Positions 31,001-36,151 are shown, counted from the first letter of the stretch. The stretch: 64,000 bases of DNA from VXYL01 sp965199915 (GCA_965199915.1 OZ241348.1:806001-870000); one strand, 5' to 3'. Program-made: numbers and translations. The notes: generated by a model from the letters alone, not told the origin.

Positions 31001-31941
31001 TGGACGAGGCCGGGGTCGGGCGCTTGGCGACCGGGCTGGCCGCGCCGGCGGGGCGGATGGTGACGGTGACGGCCTCGGAGCTGGAGCGCTGGCGCATGGG
31101 TTCGGGGCGCGGCCTCGGCCGCGGCGCGGGGAACTGGCGTTTGGAGCTGACCGCGCCGTGGCCGCTTGCGGCGCAGGCGCTGGCGGTCGGCGACGGCGGC
31201 CGGACGGGGAACCTGTCGGGGCCGGCGGCGGCGCTGGGTCCGGGCGTTGTGGCGCGGGTGCCGCTGTTTCCGCCGGCGTCGGCGGCCGGACGGGTCGGCG
31301 TGGCGCGGGTGTGGAACCTGGGCGCGGCGGCGGGCGAGGTGCTGGTGACGGCGGTGGACGACGCCGGGGTTTCCGCCGGACCGGTTTCGCTGGCGCTGGA
31401 GGCGTTCGCGGCGGTGGAGTTCGACTCGCGCGACTTGGAGGAGGGCGGCGGGCCGCTGGCGGAGGGCGTGGGTTCGCCGACGCGGGGTTCGTGGCGGCTG
31501 GAGTTGCGCGCGCAGTTCGGAGCGCGTGTCCACGCCCGCGCGGTGGGCGCCGGCGGCTACGCGACCGGGCTCCTGGAGGCGGCGCCGCGTTCGGGCGGCG
31601 TCGCGCGGGTGTCGATGTTCAATCCGGGTTCGAACCGGACGCTGCGGAGCCTGCTGCGGCTGGTGAACGACGGCGCGGAGGACGCGATGGCGACCATCGA
31701 GGGCGTGGACGACGCCGGACGCGCCGGCGGCACAGCGAGTGTCACCGTTCCCGCCGGCGAGGCGCTGTGGTTGTCGGCGGCGGAGTTGGAGTCCGGCGGC
31801 GCCGGCTTCGCGGGTTCCCTCGGCGACGGCGCGGGCAAGTGGCGGCTGACCGTGTCCTCGGCCGCCCCGCTCGCGGTGATGAGCCTTGTGGAGGACGCGG
31901 AGGGCGCCCTGAGCAACCTCTCCACGCCGGGCCGGCGCTGA
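13090..31941 (+). CDS. Giant secreted GLUG/Calx-beta/Ig/LRR repeat protein, 6283 residues
   Basis: The reading frame is complete. The start is a GTG at 13090; a GTG at 13117 would also give a clean signal peptide (RGKRTAFLLLAGSVVLAAAP, cleavage near GAQ). After a unique N-terminal region (about 36-260) come Calx-beta-like strands and eight Asp-rich modules opening with a DGLIEI-type motif (near residues 377, 972, 1322, 2259, 2637, 3570, 3952 and 5092). GLUG repeats, He_PIG-like Ig segments and Calx-beta-like repeats lie between them. An LRR block (about 5523-5820) and a four-fold C-terminal module (about 5815-6283, ending STPGRR) finish the protein. The acidic DxDxDG motifs suggest Ca2+ binding. 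The architecture implies an exported adhesin or matrix protein; no LPXTG, autotransporter barrel or enzyme motif is seen. A hairpin terminator and a convergent ATPase gene follow. It is paralogous to the partial gene at 1-8496. Confidence 0.9.
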   Translation: MSHADARQVVTRGKRTAFLLLAGSVVLAAAPAGAQTVSITSTPANGTHYVAGEHINTRISGLAQIFGAHGRWTHVYMALNLGGVTRQARITSTYSARMTAVDFRYTVTGDDFDADGIAIPANSISGASWYGSGFGSVTHNHAVLTNQANHKVVGSVAEIASSNPSPLGWGALHGATLEVELAGTTFDSGAAASHFTLSATGMPAVTGLSVSSVSVATTTATLTLSYTGSTTRSDEATLAATVTAPAHVGSQSLTTNSVAILPPGLLVSPGDLSLTEGGAGDYSVALQVQGALTVTVTSDNPQIAVDTDATPLTRTLTFTTQNWNTAQTVTVRALADDADAVDERGTITNTAGSLSASVRVTVVDDETKTGTDYDTDNDGLIEINSVAKLNAVRHDLDGNGSTHATYILAFPSAAAGMGCPDGPDADQIPDACGGYELTANLDFDTDGDGAVDSREPYANWSPIGGTYSATFEGNNHTISHLTMNASGHAGLFHAVSGTVRGLGLVDVSVSSSSRSLTNVGALAAHSWGTVVAVHVSGTVSATVNGSAARVGGLVGNPSGGIIKACYSTAAVSANASTFIYAGGLTGLQGGRVAVSYVTGAVSASGSASAQVGGLAGATNSSGASVTNSYATGAVSSTATGSGAGIGGLVGVPLGGAGSASAAYWDRQTTGRSSSGLGTAQTTSGLKSPTAYGTGAADIYAAWDDYDTNGDGTVNAADDAWDFGQANQYPVLKWGGLSAAAQFAAQPLGTDTAPSYSGITVPTKTYTSGTAIRPFQIPAPTGGNGTYDYQVTGLPDGLVFDEDGSGTCGVARTVCGTPSTLQATTTMATVTVADADTNTMPSDRASLTFTVMVEVEVAAAVLVSPERLPLAEGAAAPYTAVLSVAPMDTVTVAVSSDNPAVTVATSSLTFTTRNWNTAQSVMVTALGDADAVDEAATITNAASGGGYDGVSASVRVVVDDDEATGTDHDVDNDGLIDVDSLAKLNAVRWDLDGDGVASSGNETNYAAAFAGTVAVEHMGCPDTDADADGDCAGYELTRSLTFDTDGDGDVDADDPNSYANWTPINGSYASIFDGNGHVLSKLTVSESLGNAGLFRGIGAGGIVRNLGMVDASVSSNGLAGFPGPNIGILAGENDGTIAASYALGGAAAATEGNCHVGGLAGRSNGFIRASYATATVDGGPGTSAVVGGLAGSVTDGTIVASYADGSVRTSDHRDVRVGGLVGAAYNSGAAITDSLCGEATGQTSCLGAQLMGASANYVPRQTTSELQEPTAATGIYANWANLDVDGDGTAGEEPWDFGSAHNHPALKYGGLDPVAQRNDYDADGDGLIEIGRLAQLNAVRWDLDGDGAPVSSATSSYFSATSTFFNAVFNAGGTGLACGADDNDCEGYELLNDLDFDTDGDGQTHTGGTGDDDDAYYNADNGWVPIGPNETPGAATHYRARFDGNGHVIDNLFVKRSRNYSGLFAALSDAAVVTSLGLPDAYVGDGQGTVGMLAGLNRGRVAAVWSSGSVTARGNVGGLVGATQATSAVVASYSTATVVCTQAGAYRAAGGLVGANSASSTIATSYSTGTVTGPCGLRRAFAYNEGTVTASYWDTTLSQIMDDTENPPQPPEGRTTAVLQAPTDYDTLVGDPDEAIYAAWDDQDVDGDGATGDGDDADPWDFGLSNQHPILKYRGLAAAPQLDAQPDTAPMFATSTLGAAVFQKDVAIQAFQVPAATGGNGVLSYAESGLPTGLVFDADGTGSCAGNAPRAVCGTPTATTTAPATVTITVSDSDSNEEATDEGALTFTVEVVEPSAAISSPAALAEATLNNATVTVALTNAAFESGVTASSFTLNTTLSGLRIASLATVTDGDTSATLTLGYAGGFDTVGTLSVTVADAAHTLAGALTTPTVNIVPTPSVSVSRTNLTLTEGGASSTYAVVLGGQPTGAVTVTATSDDAAAAAVDDTDGLTPGTQNTLTFTPTTWNTARTVSVSPQDDDDAEDESVTISHAVSPSYGATAASVSVTVEDDETAAIVIDADPATANIDESGPVALTEGATSTTPYTVRLSAQPTGTVTVTITSADASVATADTDPATGLQNTLTFTTGNWDTARTVWLTPVDDTDPNNQEVAIDHAASNGGYNGVTARLRVEVADDDVGVIVDTDPDRAGDQQTPIALREGQTRTYQVRLSTLPAGNVTVAVTSSNAAITATPGSLAFNAGNWTTARTVTVRGEIDADAVGEWTDISNTANGGQYAGETTSFRATAQDSEMGGTDYDEDDDNLIEIATLARLNAVRWDLDGDGSPSASTSTYQAAFAGSVPGEDMGCLDGPDAGDDGDCAGYELAADLDFDTDDDGDVDADDPNSYANWAPIGGSYTAAFHGNGRTIANLTTSGAGDRGLFAELGTGSSVSELGLVDVAVSSSVTGLFNVARAGGLAAVSRGTVVATYVRGGTVSAASSNGSSRAGGLVGHQAGGAVKACYATAAISGSAAQFTYFGGLVGDLEAVVVASYATGAVSGGGNAQLGGLVGQTNSSAAVITNSYATGAISHAGATGTPQLGGLVGRRNVGGAASASYWDSQTSGQSSSPLGSSQTTGALQGTTSATGTLYATWDDYDTDDDGTVDAADDAWDFGSAWNYPALKYGGMDVAAQRNNYDADGDGLIEISRLAQLNAVRWDLDGDGAPVSSATSSYFSATSTFFNALFNAAGTGLACPTTTDDADDNDCLGYELRGDLDFDTNGNGHTHTSGTGDTGDAYNNAGMGWNPIGPASQPRATTHFNAKFDGNGKIIDNLYLNRSGRYYAGLFSGLASDAEVVALGLPNARVEAGQHLVGALVGANAGRLAAVWTSGSVTGLNSVGGLAGATLSGSAVVASYSAAAVACTSAQVNTRAGGLVGNHTAGSIAASYSTGEVTGDCATRAGFAAVNGGTVSASYWDTGLSQIADDTENPPQPPEGKSTADLQAPTDYDTLVGGEAIYSAWDDQDVDGAGDGATGEDGDPWNFGLSNQHPILKYRGLAAAPQLDAQPDTAPTFGTSTVANMTFQRGRAIEAFQVPAASAGNGVLSYEQSGLPAGLSLGTPPCANARAVCGTPTATTTAPATVTITVSDSDSNEEATDEGALTFTVDVVEPSAAISSPAALAEATLNNATVTVALTNAAFEVGATAANFTLTTNLPGLRIASVATVSAGDTSATLTLGYSGGDFNTVYTLAVTVADSAHTLAGALTTPTANIVPTPSVAVSRSSLTLTEGGSDDTYTVVLGGQPTGNVAVTVTSTDANVATVDTDTATGLQSMLSFTPTNWNTARTVTVSPQDDDDALDGSATINHAVSPGYGATAASVSVTVEDDERAAIVIDADPSTATVADSGPIALTEGATSTTPYTVKLSAQPTGTVTVTVTSTDTAAATVDTDPATGLQNTLSFTTGNWDTAQTAWLTPVDDTDPNSEEVDIRHEANGGGYNGVFAVLRADVADDDVGVIVDTDPNTPGDQLTALSLREGRTRTYRVRLSTLPAGGNVTVSATSSNAAITATPGSLSFNAGNWQTAQTVTVRAEQDDDAVGEWTDISNEANGAQYGGETTTVRATAEDDEMGGVDYDADGDFLIEIDSLAKLNAVRWDLDGDGDAGGNETGYRAAFAGSTRAEDMGCLDGPDMNEDGDCAGYELMADLDFDTDRDGDVDADDDYPNWAPIGGSFRYTGAFHGNNRAISNLTTSGGGNGGNRGLFAELGAGSSVSNLGLVDVAVSSVTSALSARAGALAAANIGGTMAAVYVRGGTVSAASSNNTAVAGGLVGYSDGSGVAKACYATAAVSGSAATYAYIGGLVGMSQSAIEASYATGAVTASAGTAGRIGGLVGRALSATSVVTNSYATGAVAATGSGHAIGGLVGRAESGASAAASYWDSRTTGQSSSALGTTQTTSALQTPTSATGTFAAWDDHDTNDDGTVDAADEAWDFGSAHNYPALKYGGMDVASQRNDYDADGDGLIEITSLAQLDAVRWDLDGDGAPAPGATSTAAYFSATSTFFNAVFNAAGTGLACPTSNEDADDNDCKGYELLNDLDFDTDGSGATHTSGTGDANDAWNAGGMGWEPIGPALLPTDTTHFNAKFDGNGKIIDNLFVNRSRGYSGLFAGTGSAAEIVALGLPDAHVRQGINRVGALAGSNFGRVAAVWVSGSVAGNNEVGGLIGHLAGGGTVVASYSTAAVSCTTSPGGAGLVGNRAGSNSSIAASYSTGRVTGAGCPNRAGFALGSGGTVTASYWDTGLSQFADDVDDPPQPPEGKTTADLQAPTDYDALVGGEAIYAAWADQDVDGDGATGDGDDADPWDFGRPNQHPILKYRGLAAAPQLDAQPDTAPAFATSTLAAMTFPGGVAIQPFLLPAVTAGNGAYVYTPAGLPAGLSLGLPNCATTRTVCGTPTAATSITVTVTVDDSDSNQGAGDRDAVTFMITVPAASARIASTTPPALVETSLNGASVVVELSGSVFDARISPSGFQLATTPPIAGLSIASATRTSATRVTLRLRFDRTDFTAQSTLLVRVLAAAHRFGGDQETGTVPVMPATEVVLSATGLTLEEAPGSTNANVGTYTVVLTGQPPGTATVTPTSSNGDVTTSGALTFAATTWNTPRTVTVTAGRDDDAVDDVAHITHAVQGIPGVSSGPRVRVTVNDDDSQGLTLDAATLTASGVTEGMTATYTAVLDSEPTGPVTVAIASSEGTVTVDADSGAAGEQNTLLFHAMNWDTAQTVTVRAAEDDDGESETATLTHDPSGADYGDLDNVDVSFAVTDNDAKGATLSATALNVQENGAAEYTLVLDTEPVGGPVSVAVGIGSQTVATARPATLTFTTGNWDAPQTVTVSGVDDANTATEIIAFSHTPTGGGYDGVSISNINVTAVDDDVAGLKVSPVNLTVAEGATATYTVRLNVAPTGTVAVTVGGATAKLTADTDTGTPGDQTTLSFDAANWNTARTVTVTAVADADGADETVGLSHTATGTGDYAALAAIRRPGVAVRVRDDETAGVVVAPTSLAIDEGGTATYEVSLSAPPASGTTTIAIAAAGAAGLTVDASTLSFTGTTWDTAQTVTVTAVADHDRLTDAEGVLTHAVTGYGAVDSGPDLPVRVANTTVDHDADADGLIEIDSLAKLNAMRWDLDGDGTSATSSYAAAFPNARGGGVCPTATSGVACRGFELTTDLDFDTNGNGRTWTEAGGVLTGDDGDEYDNGGTGWEPVGADAATPFAGRFDGNGRIVRNLFVNQAAANYRGLFGVVSGRLAAVGLANARVRGAHGAGALVGFASAAARVTGCWSTGAVSGDASAGGLVGRTQTGARIAASYSTAAVECRNAASGYAGGLAGGGSSGTTAVSTSWSAGAVSGACPNKAGLIGERVAATASWWDAAASGIPDDADLDSPEGRGTSDLQTPTGYTDLYAAWNVDLDGDYEADDPWHFGSSSQYPSLKWRGFDATKQFVGLLSFASGVSGRSFTVGRAIALFEVPAAAGGEGTVRYSARGLPPGLWFDADGRGQCGLPRSVCGTPSEEGTWTATVTARDGAGATAALTFQVEVVAEGDVDAGPPAAIADAALREAVARTLGVDASSLTEGDLLALSSLSAPWSGVSSLAGLSAAANLRRLELGGNAVSDLSELSGLRLLEHLDLSDNAVSDLSALSGLTRLETLLLSGNRVSDLSPLRGMVGLRSLFLDGNAVSDLTPVVFLESLEELSLSGNPLVGLSPLCALRELKRLWLAASGLSDLSELSCLTGLERLWLADNAVADAGPLRGMRALEWLDLERNAVAGVAPLRRLNALTRLRLGSNRVSDAGPLAANDGLAAGDVAGLRGNPLSEASILQHVPALRERGVAVLAGLPSPWFAAAGDAAGRRSFMRLINRSEVAGEALVWGVDDAGERFGPARLSIGAGRTAHFNSDDLEYGNAAKGLADGLGAPTAGGWRLEVLSTLDLEAQTFLRASGGPPSALHDMLPRVGGTLRAAFLPAGRERSPAGALRVSNPTGSDATAYAWGVDEAGVGRLATGLAAPAGRMVTVTASELERWRMGSGRGLGRGAGNWRLELTAPWPLAAQALAVGDGGRTGNLSGPAAALGPGVVARVPLFPPASAAGRVGVARVWNLGAAAGEVLVTAVDDAGVSAGPVSLALEAFAAVEFDSRDLEEGGGPLAEGVGSPTRGSWRLELRAQFGARVHARAVGAGGYATGLLEAAPRSGGVARVSMFNPGSNRTLRSLLRLVNDGAEDAMATIEGVDDAGRAGGTASVTVPAGEALWLSAAELESGGAGFAGSLGDGAGKWRLTVSSAAPLAVMSLVEDAEGALSNLSTPGRR
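16005..23800 (+). repeat. Two consecutive ~3.9-kb supra-repeats inside the giant gene
   Basis: Equivalent LIEI/LIDV-type motifs recur at about 16005, 19866 and 23800 (spacing about 3.86 and 3.93 kb). Each unit holds a 1.05-1.14-kb GLUG module and a 2.8-kb GLUG/Ig/Calx-beta module with the same internal order. A third, more divergent unit continues to about 28365 and resembles 474-4960 of the upstream gene. This indicates growth by unequal in-frame recombination. Confidence 0.75.
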
Positions 31942-31965
31942 GGCCCCCTCAAGAGGCGGGGCCTT
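31941..31965 (+). terminator. Hairpin between convergent giant and ATPase genes
   Basis: AGGCCCC (31941-31947) pairs with GGGGCCT (31958-31964) directly after the giant gene's stop codon. The intergenic gap is only 39 bp, so the hairpin could end transcription from either side. No long U tract follows on either strand. Confidence 0.5.
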
Positions 31966-31980
31966 CGCGGCGGCGGACGG

Positions 31981-33597
31981 CTACAGCGTCCAGACGGCCA
32001 CGCCGCGTTCGCGCTCCCCGCCGCGGCGCGGCGCCGCCGGCTCTTCGCGGCGGTCGAACACCACCAGATGCCCCTCCTCGGCGCCGCACTTCGCCATGTA
32101 GCCGAGGGTCTGCTCCACGCCGCGCTCGACGGTGGCCTCCAGGCTCCGGCGGTCCGAGTCGCGCAGCACCTTGCACTCGATCACGAAGCGCCGCCACAGG
32201 TCGTAGGGCGCTCCCGGCGCGCGCGGCCACAGCACCAAGAGGTCCGTGCGCCCGCGCCCGAGGCCGTACTCCCGCTCGATGCGCCCGCCGCCGTTCACGA
32301 TGCGCTGCAGGTAGGCCTGCAGGATCAGCTGCGGCGCCGCCTCGCTGTACTCCTTGAAGCGCCGCAGCCAGTGCTCCGCGTTCTCGCCGTAGAACTTGGC
32401 GAAGGCCGTCAGCAGCTTGCGCAGGTCCACCACGCCGGCGGCGTCCACGTACCAGGCGGCGTCCTGGTCGAGGCTGCTCTGCAGGATGTAGCCGAGTTCG
32501 CGCGGCACCACCTCGGCGTAGATGGGGTTCGCCATGCGCGGCGGCTGGCCGGCGTCGATCAATCCCAAGTCGCGGACGTACTCCAGATCCAGCACTTCGT
32601 GGGTCGCGTCGCCGCCGGCGAGGATCGGCTCGACCACGCGGCGCACGCGCTCCTCCTCCAGCTTGTGCGCCAGCTGGTCGAGGTGCGTGCGCCGGGAGAG
32701 GATCAGCTCCTCCCGGGCCGTGTTGATGTCCTCCACATCAATGGCCCGCGAGCGGTCTCGCCCGGCCTCGCTCTTGAAGCAGGCACCGGCGCACAGCGCG
32801 TTCACCAGCCACGGCTGGCCGCGGGTGTGCTCCCACACCGCCCGGCGCGCCGCCGGCGTGAAGCGCTGCCCGGTTTCCAGGATGTGCTGCGCCATCAGCC
32901 GGCGCGTCTCCTTCCGCGTGAAGTCGCCCAGGCGCAGGGACTCCGCCGCCACGTTGAACGGGCTGCCGCCGGCGACCACCTCCCCGGTGCTTGAGCGGAT
33001 GCGGTAATCTCTGATGTCCCTCACGCCGCAGAGCACGACGCTGTGCGGGAAGCCCTTGGGCCGCTGCTGGTAGCCGGCGCGCAGCTGGCGCAGCACCGAG
33101 AGCAGGGTGTCGCCCACCAGCGAGTCGATCTCGTCCACCAGCAGCACCAGCGGCTTCGGGTTCGCCAAGCACCAGCGGGTGAGCGTCCGTCGCAGGGCGT
33201 TGTTCGGGCCCGACTTGGCCAGAATGTCCGGCCACACATCCTCCACGTAGTCGTCGCCGAGCAATTCGGCGCTTGTGGCCAAGCTGCTGAGAATGGCGCG
33301 CATGCCTTCCTGCACGTCGTCGCGCGCCACTTGGCCGACCTCCACGTTCACGTCCACGCAGCGGAAGCCGCCCGCGCCCGAGGACACCCCCGCACCATCG
33401 GGTGCGCCGCCGCCGTTCAAGAGGTCGCGCAGGGCGATCAGCGCCGATGTCTTGCCGGTCTGCCGCGGCGCGTGCAGCGCGAAGTAGCGCTTGTCGCGGA
33501 TCAGCTGCAGGATTTCGGCGACGTTGTCGCGCTTGAGCGGCGGGATGGCGTAGTGGTCCTCGACGCGAACCGGCCCCTCGGTGTTGAAGAAGCGCAT
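31981..33597 (-). CDS. AAA-type ATPase with PD-(D/E)XK-like C-terminal domain, copy B
   Basis: The protein has 538 residues, the same length as copy A and closely similar to it. Walker A is APRQTGKTSAL, Walker B LVLLVDEIDSL, and the C-terminus has GRGRTDLLVLW and FVIECKVL. Differences from copy A are clustered around the middle of the ATPase domain (the LLGDDYVEDVWPDILAKSG region) and before the winged-helix part (DATHEVLDLEYVRDLG), while the two ends are almost identical. The ATG at 33597 (MRFFNTEG) is preceded by the same GTGCCACAATC flank as copy A. It is convergent with the complete giant gene across 39 bp. The repeated pairing suggests that the two genes move or function together; the biochemical role is not known. 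Confidence 0.85.
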   Translation of the reverse strand: MRFFNTEGPVRVEDHYAIPPLKRDNVAEILQLIRDKRYFALHAPRQTGKTSALIALRDLLNGGGAPDGAGVSSGAGGFRCVDVNVEVGQVARDDVQEGMRAILSSLATSAELLGDDYVEDVWPDILAKSGPNNALRRTLTRWCLANPKPLVLLVDEIDSLVGDTLLSVLRQLRAGYQQRPKGFPHSVVLCGVRDIRDYRIRSSTGEVVAGGSPFNVAAESLRLGDFTRKETRRLMAQHILETGQRFTPAARRAVWEHTRGQPWLVNALCAGACFKSEAGRDRSRAIDVEDINTAREELILSRRTHLDQLAHKLEEERVRRVVEPILAGGDATHEVLDLEYVRDLGLIDAGQPPRMANPIYAEVVPRELGYILQSSLDQDAAWYVDAAGVVDLRKLLTAFAKFYGENAEHWLRRFKEYSEAAPQLILQAYLQRIVNGGGRIEREYGLGRGRTDLLVLWPRAPGAPYDLWRRFVIECKVLRDSDRRSLEATVERGVEQTLGYMAKCGAEEGHLVVFDRREEPAAPRRGGERERGVAVWTL

Positions 33598-33624
33598 GGG
33601 CCGATTGTGGCACAACCTCCATCT

Positions 33625-33711
33625 GGCCTGTTCAACGGAATGAGCGGCACCGTGCGCAATCTGGGTGTGGCGGACGCCAACGTGAGCGGCGTCGCCACCG
33701 CATTGGGGTAG
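33625..33711 (+). pseudogene. GLUG-module relic of a giant repeat gene
   Basis: The frame reads GLFNGMSGTVRNLGVADANV and then a stop. This matches the GLF...GTVRGLGLVDVSV motif found in the giant proteins (for example around 14560-14620). It has no start codon of its own and lies between ATPase copy B and yacG, so it marks the eroded right edge of the repeat-gene array. Confidence 0.7.
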
Positions 33712-33744
33712 GCTTCACCCCGTTGTCCGCGCCGTGAACGAACC

Positions 33745-33933
33745 ATGCCCGACCCCGAACGCATCGTGCCGTGCCCCAACTGCCGCAAGCCGGTGCGCTG
33801 GAGCGCCGAGAGCCGCTTCCGCCCGTTCTGCTCGGAGCGCTGCCGGCTCATCGACTTCGGCGATTGGGCCGAGGAGCGCCACCGCATCCCCGGCGAAGCC
33901 GTGCCGCGAACGTCCTTGGAAGAACCGGAGTAG
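33745..33933 (+). CDS. yacG: DNA gyrase inhibitor YacG
   Basis: This is a 62-residue zinc-finger protein that binds GyrB and inhibits gyrase. Two Cys pairs are visible: CPNCRKPV near residue 10 and FCSERCRLIDFGDW near residue 28. That spacing and the RLIDFGDW motif are the family signature. The length is normal. It is the first gene of a plus-strand group; metY follows 11 bp later. In many proteobacteria yacG sits near coaE or pilus genes; that context is absent here. Confidence 0.93.
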   Translation: MPDPERIVPCPNCRKPVRWSAESRFRPFCSERCRLIDFGDWAEERHRIPGEAVPRTSLEEPE

Positions 33934-33944
33934 GAAGCGAAACG

Positions 33945-35264
33945 ATGGCGGACGCCAAACACCGCTCGCCCCGCGCCACCGGCTTCGACACGCTGGCGCT
34001 GCACGCCGGCCAGCGCCCGGACGCGACCACCGGCGCCCGCGCAACGCCCATATACCAATCCGCCTCCTTCGTGTTCCCCGACACGGATTTCGCTGCCGGG
34101 CTTTTCAACATCGAACGCGCTGGGCACGTCTACTCGCGCCTCTCCAATCCCACCAACGCCGTGTTGGAGGAGCGCGTCAGCGCCTTGGAGGGCGGCGTGG
34201 GCGCCATCGCCACGGCCAGCGGCCAGGCGGCGCTGCACTTGGCGGTGGCGACGCTGCTCGGCGCCGGGGAGCACATCGTCTCCTCGCGCTCGCTGTACGG
34301 CGGCACGCACAACCTGCTCGAATACACGCTGCCGCGCTTCGGCATCGAAACCACCTTCGTCGATCCGCGCTCGCCGGACGCCTTCGCCGCCGCCATCCGC
34401 CCCAACACGCGGCTGGTGTTCGGCGAGATTCTCGGCAACCCCGGCTTGGAGGTGCTGGACGTGCCCCGGGTGGCCGAGGTGGCGCACGCCGCCGGTCTGC
34501 CGCTGGCGGTGGACGCCACCTTCGCAACCCCGTACCTGTGCAAGCCCGTGGCGCTTGGCGCGGACCTCGTGATCCACTCCGCCACGAAGTTCCTCTCCGG
34601 CCACGGCATCGTCATCGGCGGCTTGGTGGTGGATGGCGGCGTGTTCGACTGGGAGGCGTCCGGCAAGTTCGCCACCTTGTGCGAACCCTACGACGGCTTT
34701 CACGGGCTGGTGTTCGCGGAGGAGTTCGGCCCACTCGCGTTCCTCATGCGCGCCCGCAAGGAGGGCATCCGCGACTTCGGCGCCTGCATGGCGCCCACCA
34801 CGGCCTTCCACATCCTGCAGGGCTTGGAGACGCTGCCCATCCGCATGGCGCGCCACGTCGAGAACACGCGCGCCGTGGTGCGCCACTTGGCGGCGCACGA
34901 GGCGGTGGCCAGCGTGAGCTACCCGGAACTCGAAGGCCATCCGGACCGGGAACTCGCCGCGCGCTTGCTGCCACGCGGCGCCGGCGCCGTGTTCAGCTTC
35001 GAACTCAAGGGCGGGAGGGAGGCGGGCCGCGCCTTTATCGAGAGCCTCACGCTGTTCTCCCACCTCGCCAACGTGGGCGATGCGAAATCGCTCGTGATCC
35101 ACCCGGCGAGCACCACGCACCACCGCATGGACGCCGCCGCCTTGGCCGCGGCGGGCATCGGCGAAGGCATGGTGCGGCTTTCCATCGGCTTGGAGGACGC
35201 GCACGACCTCATCGACGATTTGGACCGCGCGTTGCGGCGTGCGGCAAAGGCGGGCAGCGCATGA
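33945..35264 (+). CDS. metY: O-acetylhomoserine sulfhydrylase (MetY)
   Basis: The protein has 439 residues from the ATG at 33945, with AGGAAG eight bases upstream. It is a PLP enzyme of the Cys/Met metabolism family that makes homocysteine directly from O-acetylhomoserine and sulfide. Visible are the N-terminal LALHAGQRPDATTGARATPI block, YSRLSNPT, the PLP-stacking region ASGQAALH, and the PLP lysine in HSATKFLSGHG. The ~430-residue length and the LHAGQ start fit MetY better than the shorter MetZ/MetB. The stop codon overlaps the start of the next gene (ATGA), which suggests translational coupling. Confidence 0.92.
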   Translation: MADAKHRSPRATGFDTLALHAGQRPDATTGARATPIYQSASFVFPDTDFAAGLFNIERAGHVYSRLSNPTNAVLEERVSALEGGVGAIATASGQAALHLAVATLLGAGEHIVSSRSLYGGTHNLLEYTLPRFGIETTFVDPRSPDAFAAAIRPNTRLVFGEILGNPGLEVLDVPRVAEVAHAAGLPLAVDATFATPYLCKPVALGADLVIHSATKFLSGHGIVIGGLVVDGGVFDWEASGKFATLCEPYDGFHGLVFAEEFGPLAFLMRARKEGIRDFGACMAPTTAFHILQGLETLPIRMARHVENTRAVVRHLAAHEAVASVSYPELEGHPDRELAARLLPRGAGAVFSFELKGGREAGRAFIESLTLFSHLANVGDAKSLVIHPASTTHHRMDAAALAAAGIGEGMVRLSIGLEDAHDLIDDLDRALRRAAKAGSA

Positions 35265-36058
35265 GCGGCGTTCGCGTCACGGTGCAAGGCGAGTCCGCCT
35301 ATGTGGGCAACGGCAGTGGCGCGCCGGAGGCCAACGCGCCGAGCGTGGCGTTCGTTCACGGCGCCGGCATGGATCACACGGTGTGGACGCCCATCGCCAG
35401 GCACTTCGCACGCAAGGGCTGGCGCGTGTTGGCGGTGGACTTGCCCGGCCACGGCCGTTCGGCCGGCGCCCCGAAGACGTCGGTGCCCCAGATGTGCGAC
35501 TGGCTCGCGCAAGTGCTGGACGCCTGCCGCGTGGAGACGGCCTGCGTGGCCGGCCACAGCATGGGCTCGCTGGTGGCGTGGGAGTTCGCCCGCCGCCACC
35601 CGGAGCGCTGCGCGGCTTTGGCGCTGCTCGGCACCTCCGCGCCGATGTCGGTGACGCCGTTGTTGCTCAACGCCGCCGCGGACAACCACCACGCCGCCAT
35701 CGACATGGCGAACGCTTGGAGCCACAGCCCGGGCGGACGCATGGGCGCAAACGCCAACCCGGGCGTGTGGATGCTCGGCGCCGGCGAGCGGTTGCTGGAA
35801 CGCGCCGGCCGGGGTGTCTTTCACGCCGATCTGGCCGCCTGCAACGAGTACCGGCCGGCGGCTGGCGGCGTGGATTGCCCGGTGCTGGTGGTGGTGGGAG
35901 AAGCGGACCAAATGACGCCGCCGAAGGCGGGGCTCGAGGCGGCCGCGGCGTTGCCGAACGCTCGCGTCGCGCGCCTGCCGGGTTGCGGACATTCGATGCT
36001 GAGCGAGCGCCCGAACGAAGTGCTGAACGCGCTGGTGGAGGCGTTCGAGGGCGCGTAG
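35261..36058 (+). CDS. Alpha/beta hydrolase
   Basis: The protein has 265 residues and its ATG overlaps the metY stop codon by 4 bp. The hydrolase fold is clear: oxyanion loop FVHGAGMDHTVW, DLPGHGRS, nucleophile elbow GHSMGS, the acid in VVGEADQMTPP and the histidine in GCGHSML. No signal peptide is seen, so it is cytoplasmic. The coupling to metY might suggest a link to homoserine ester or methionine metabolism, but it does not look like MetX (too short, different lid). The substrate cannot be named. Confidence 0.85.
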   Translation: MSGVRVTVQGESAYVGNGSGAPEANAPSVAFVHGAGMDHTVWTPIARHFARKGWRVLAVDLPGHGRSAGAPKTSVPQMCDWLAQVLDACRVETACVAGHSMGSLVAWEFARRHPERCAALALLGTSAPMSVTPLLLNAAADNHHAAIDMANAWSHSPGGRMGANANPGVWMLGAGERLLERAGRGVFHADLAACNEYRPAAGGVDCPVLVVVGEADQMTPPKAGLEAAAALPNARVARLPGCGHSMLSERPNEVLNALVEAFEGA

Positions 36059-36151
36059 TCGCAAGCACTCAAGCACCAAAGGAAGTGCATCGCGGCAGCG
36101 CTTGTTGGTAGCATCGGCATCCCCTGATGGCGACGGCACCGGTCAAGCGCC

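Noticed and set aside
16660..31533. Very long open frames on the minus strand opposite the giant gene (about 2400 codons each), and similar ones opposite 2683-8088
   Set aside because: They are shadows of the strongly biased, high-GC, repetitive codon use of the plus-strand gene. The translations are Arg/His/Pro-rich low-complexity sequence without signal peptide, domain or ribosome binding site.
13090..31941. An RTX, autotransporter or LPXTG-anchored protein
   Set aside because: No GGxGxDxLx nonapeptide arrays, no C-terminal beta-barrel and no sorting motif with a membrane helix were found.
33945..35264. O-succinylhomoserine sulfhydrylase (MetZ) or cystathionine gamma-synthase instead of MetY
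   Set aside because: The length of 439 residues and the LHAGQ...TTGAR start fit MetY; MetZ and MetB are shorter and start differently.
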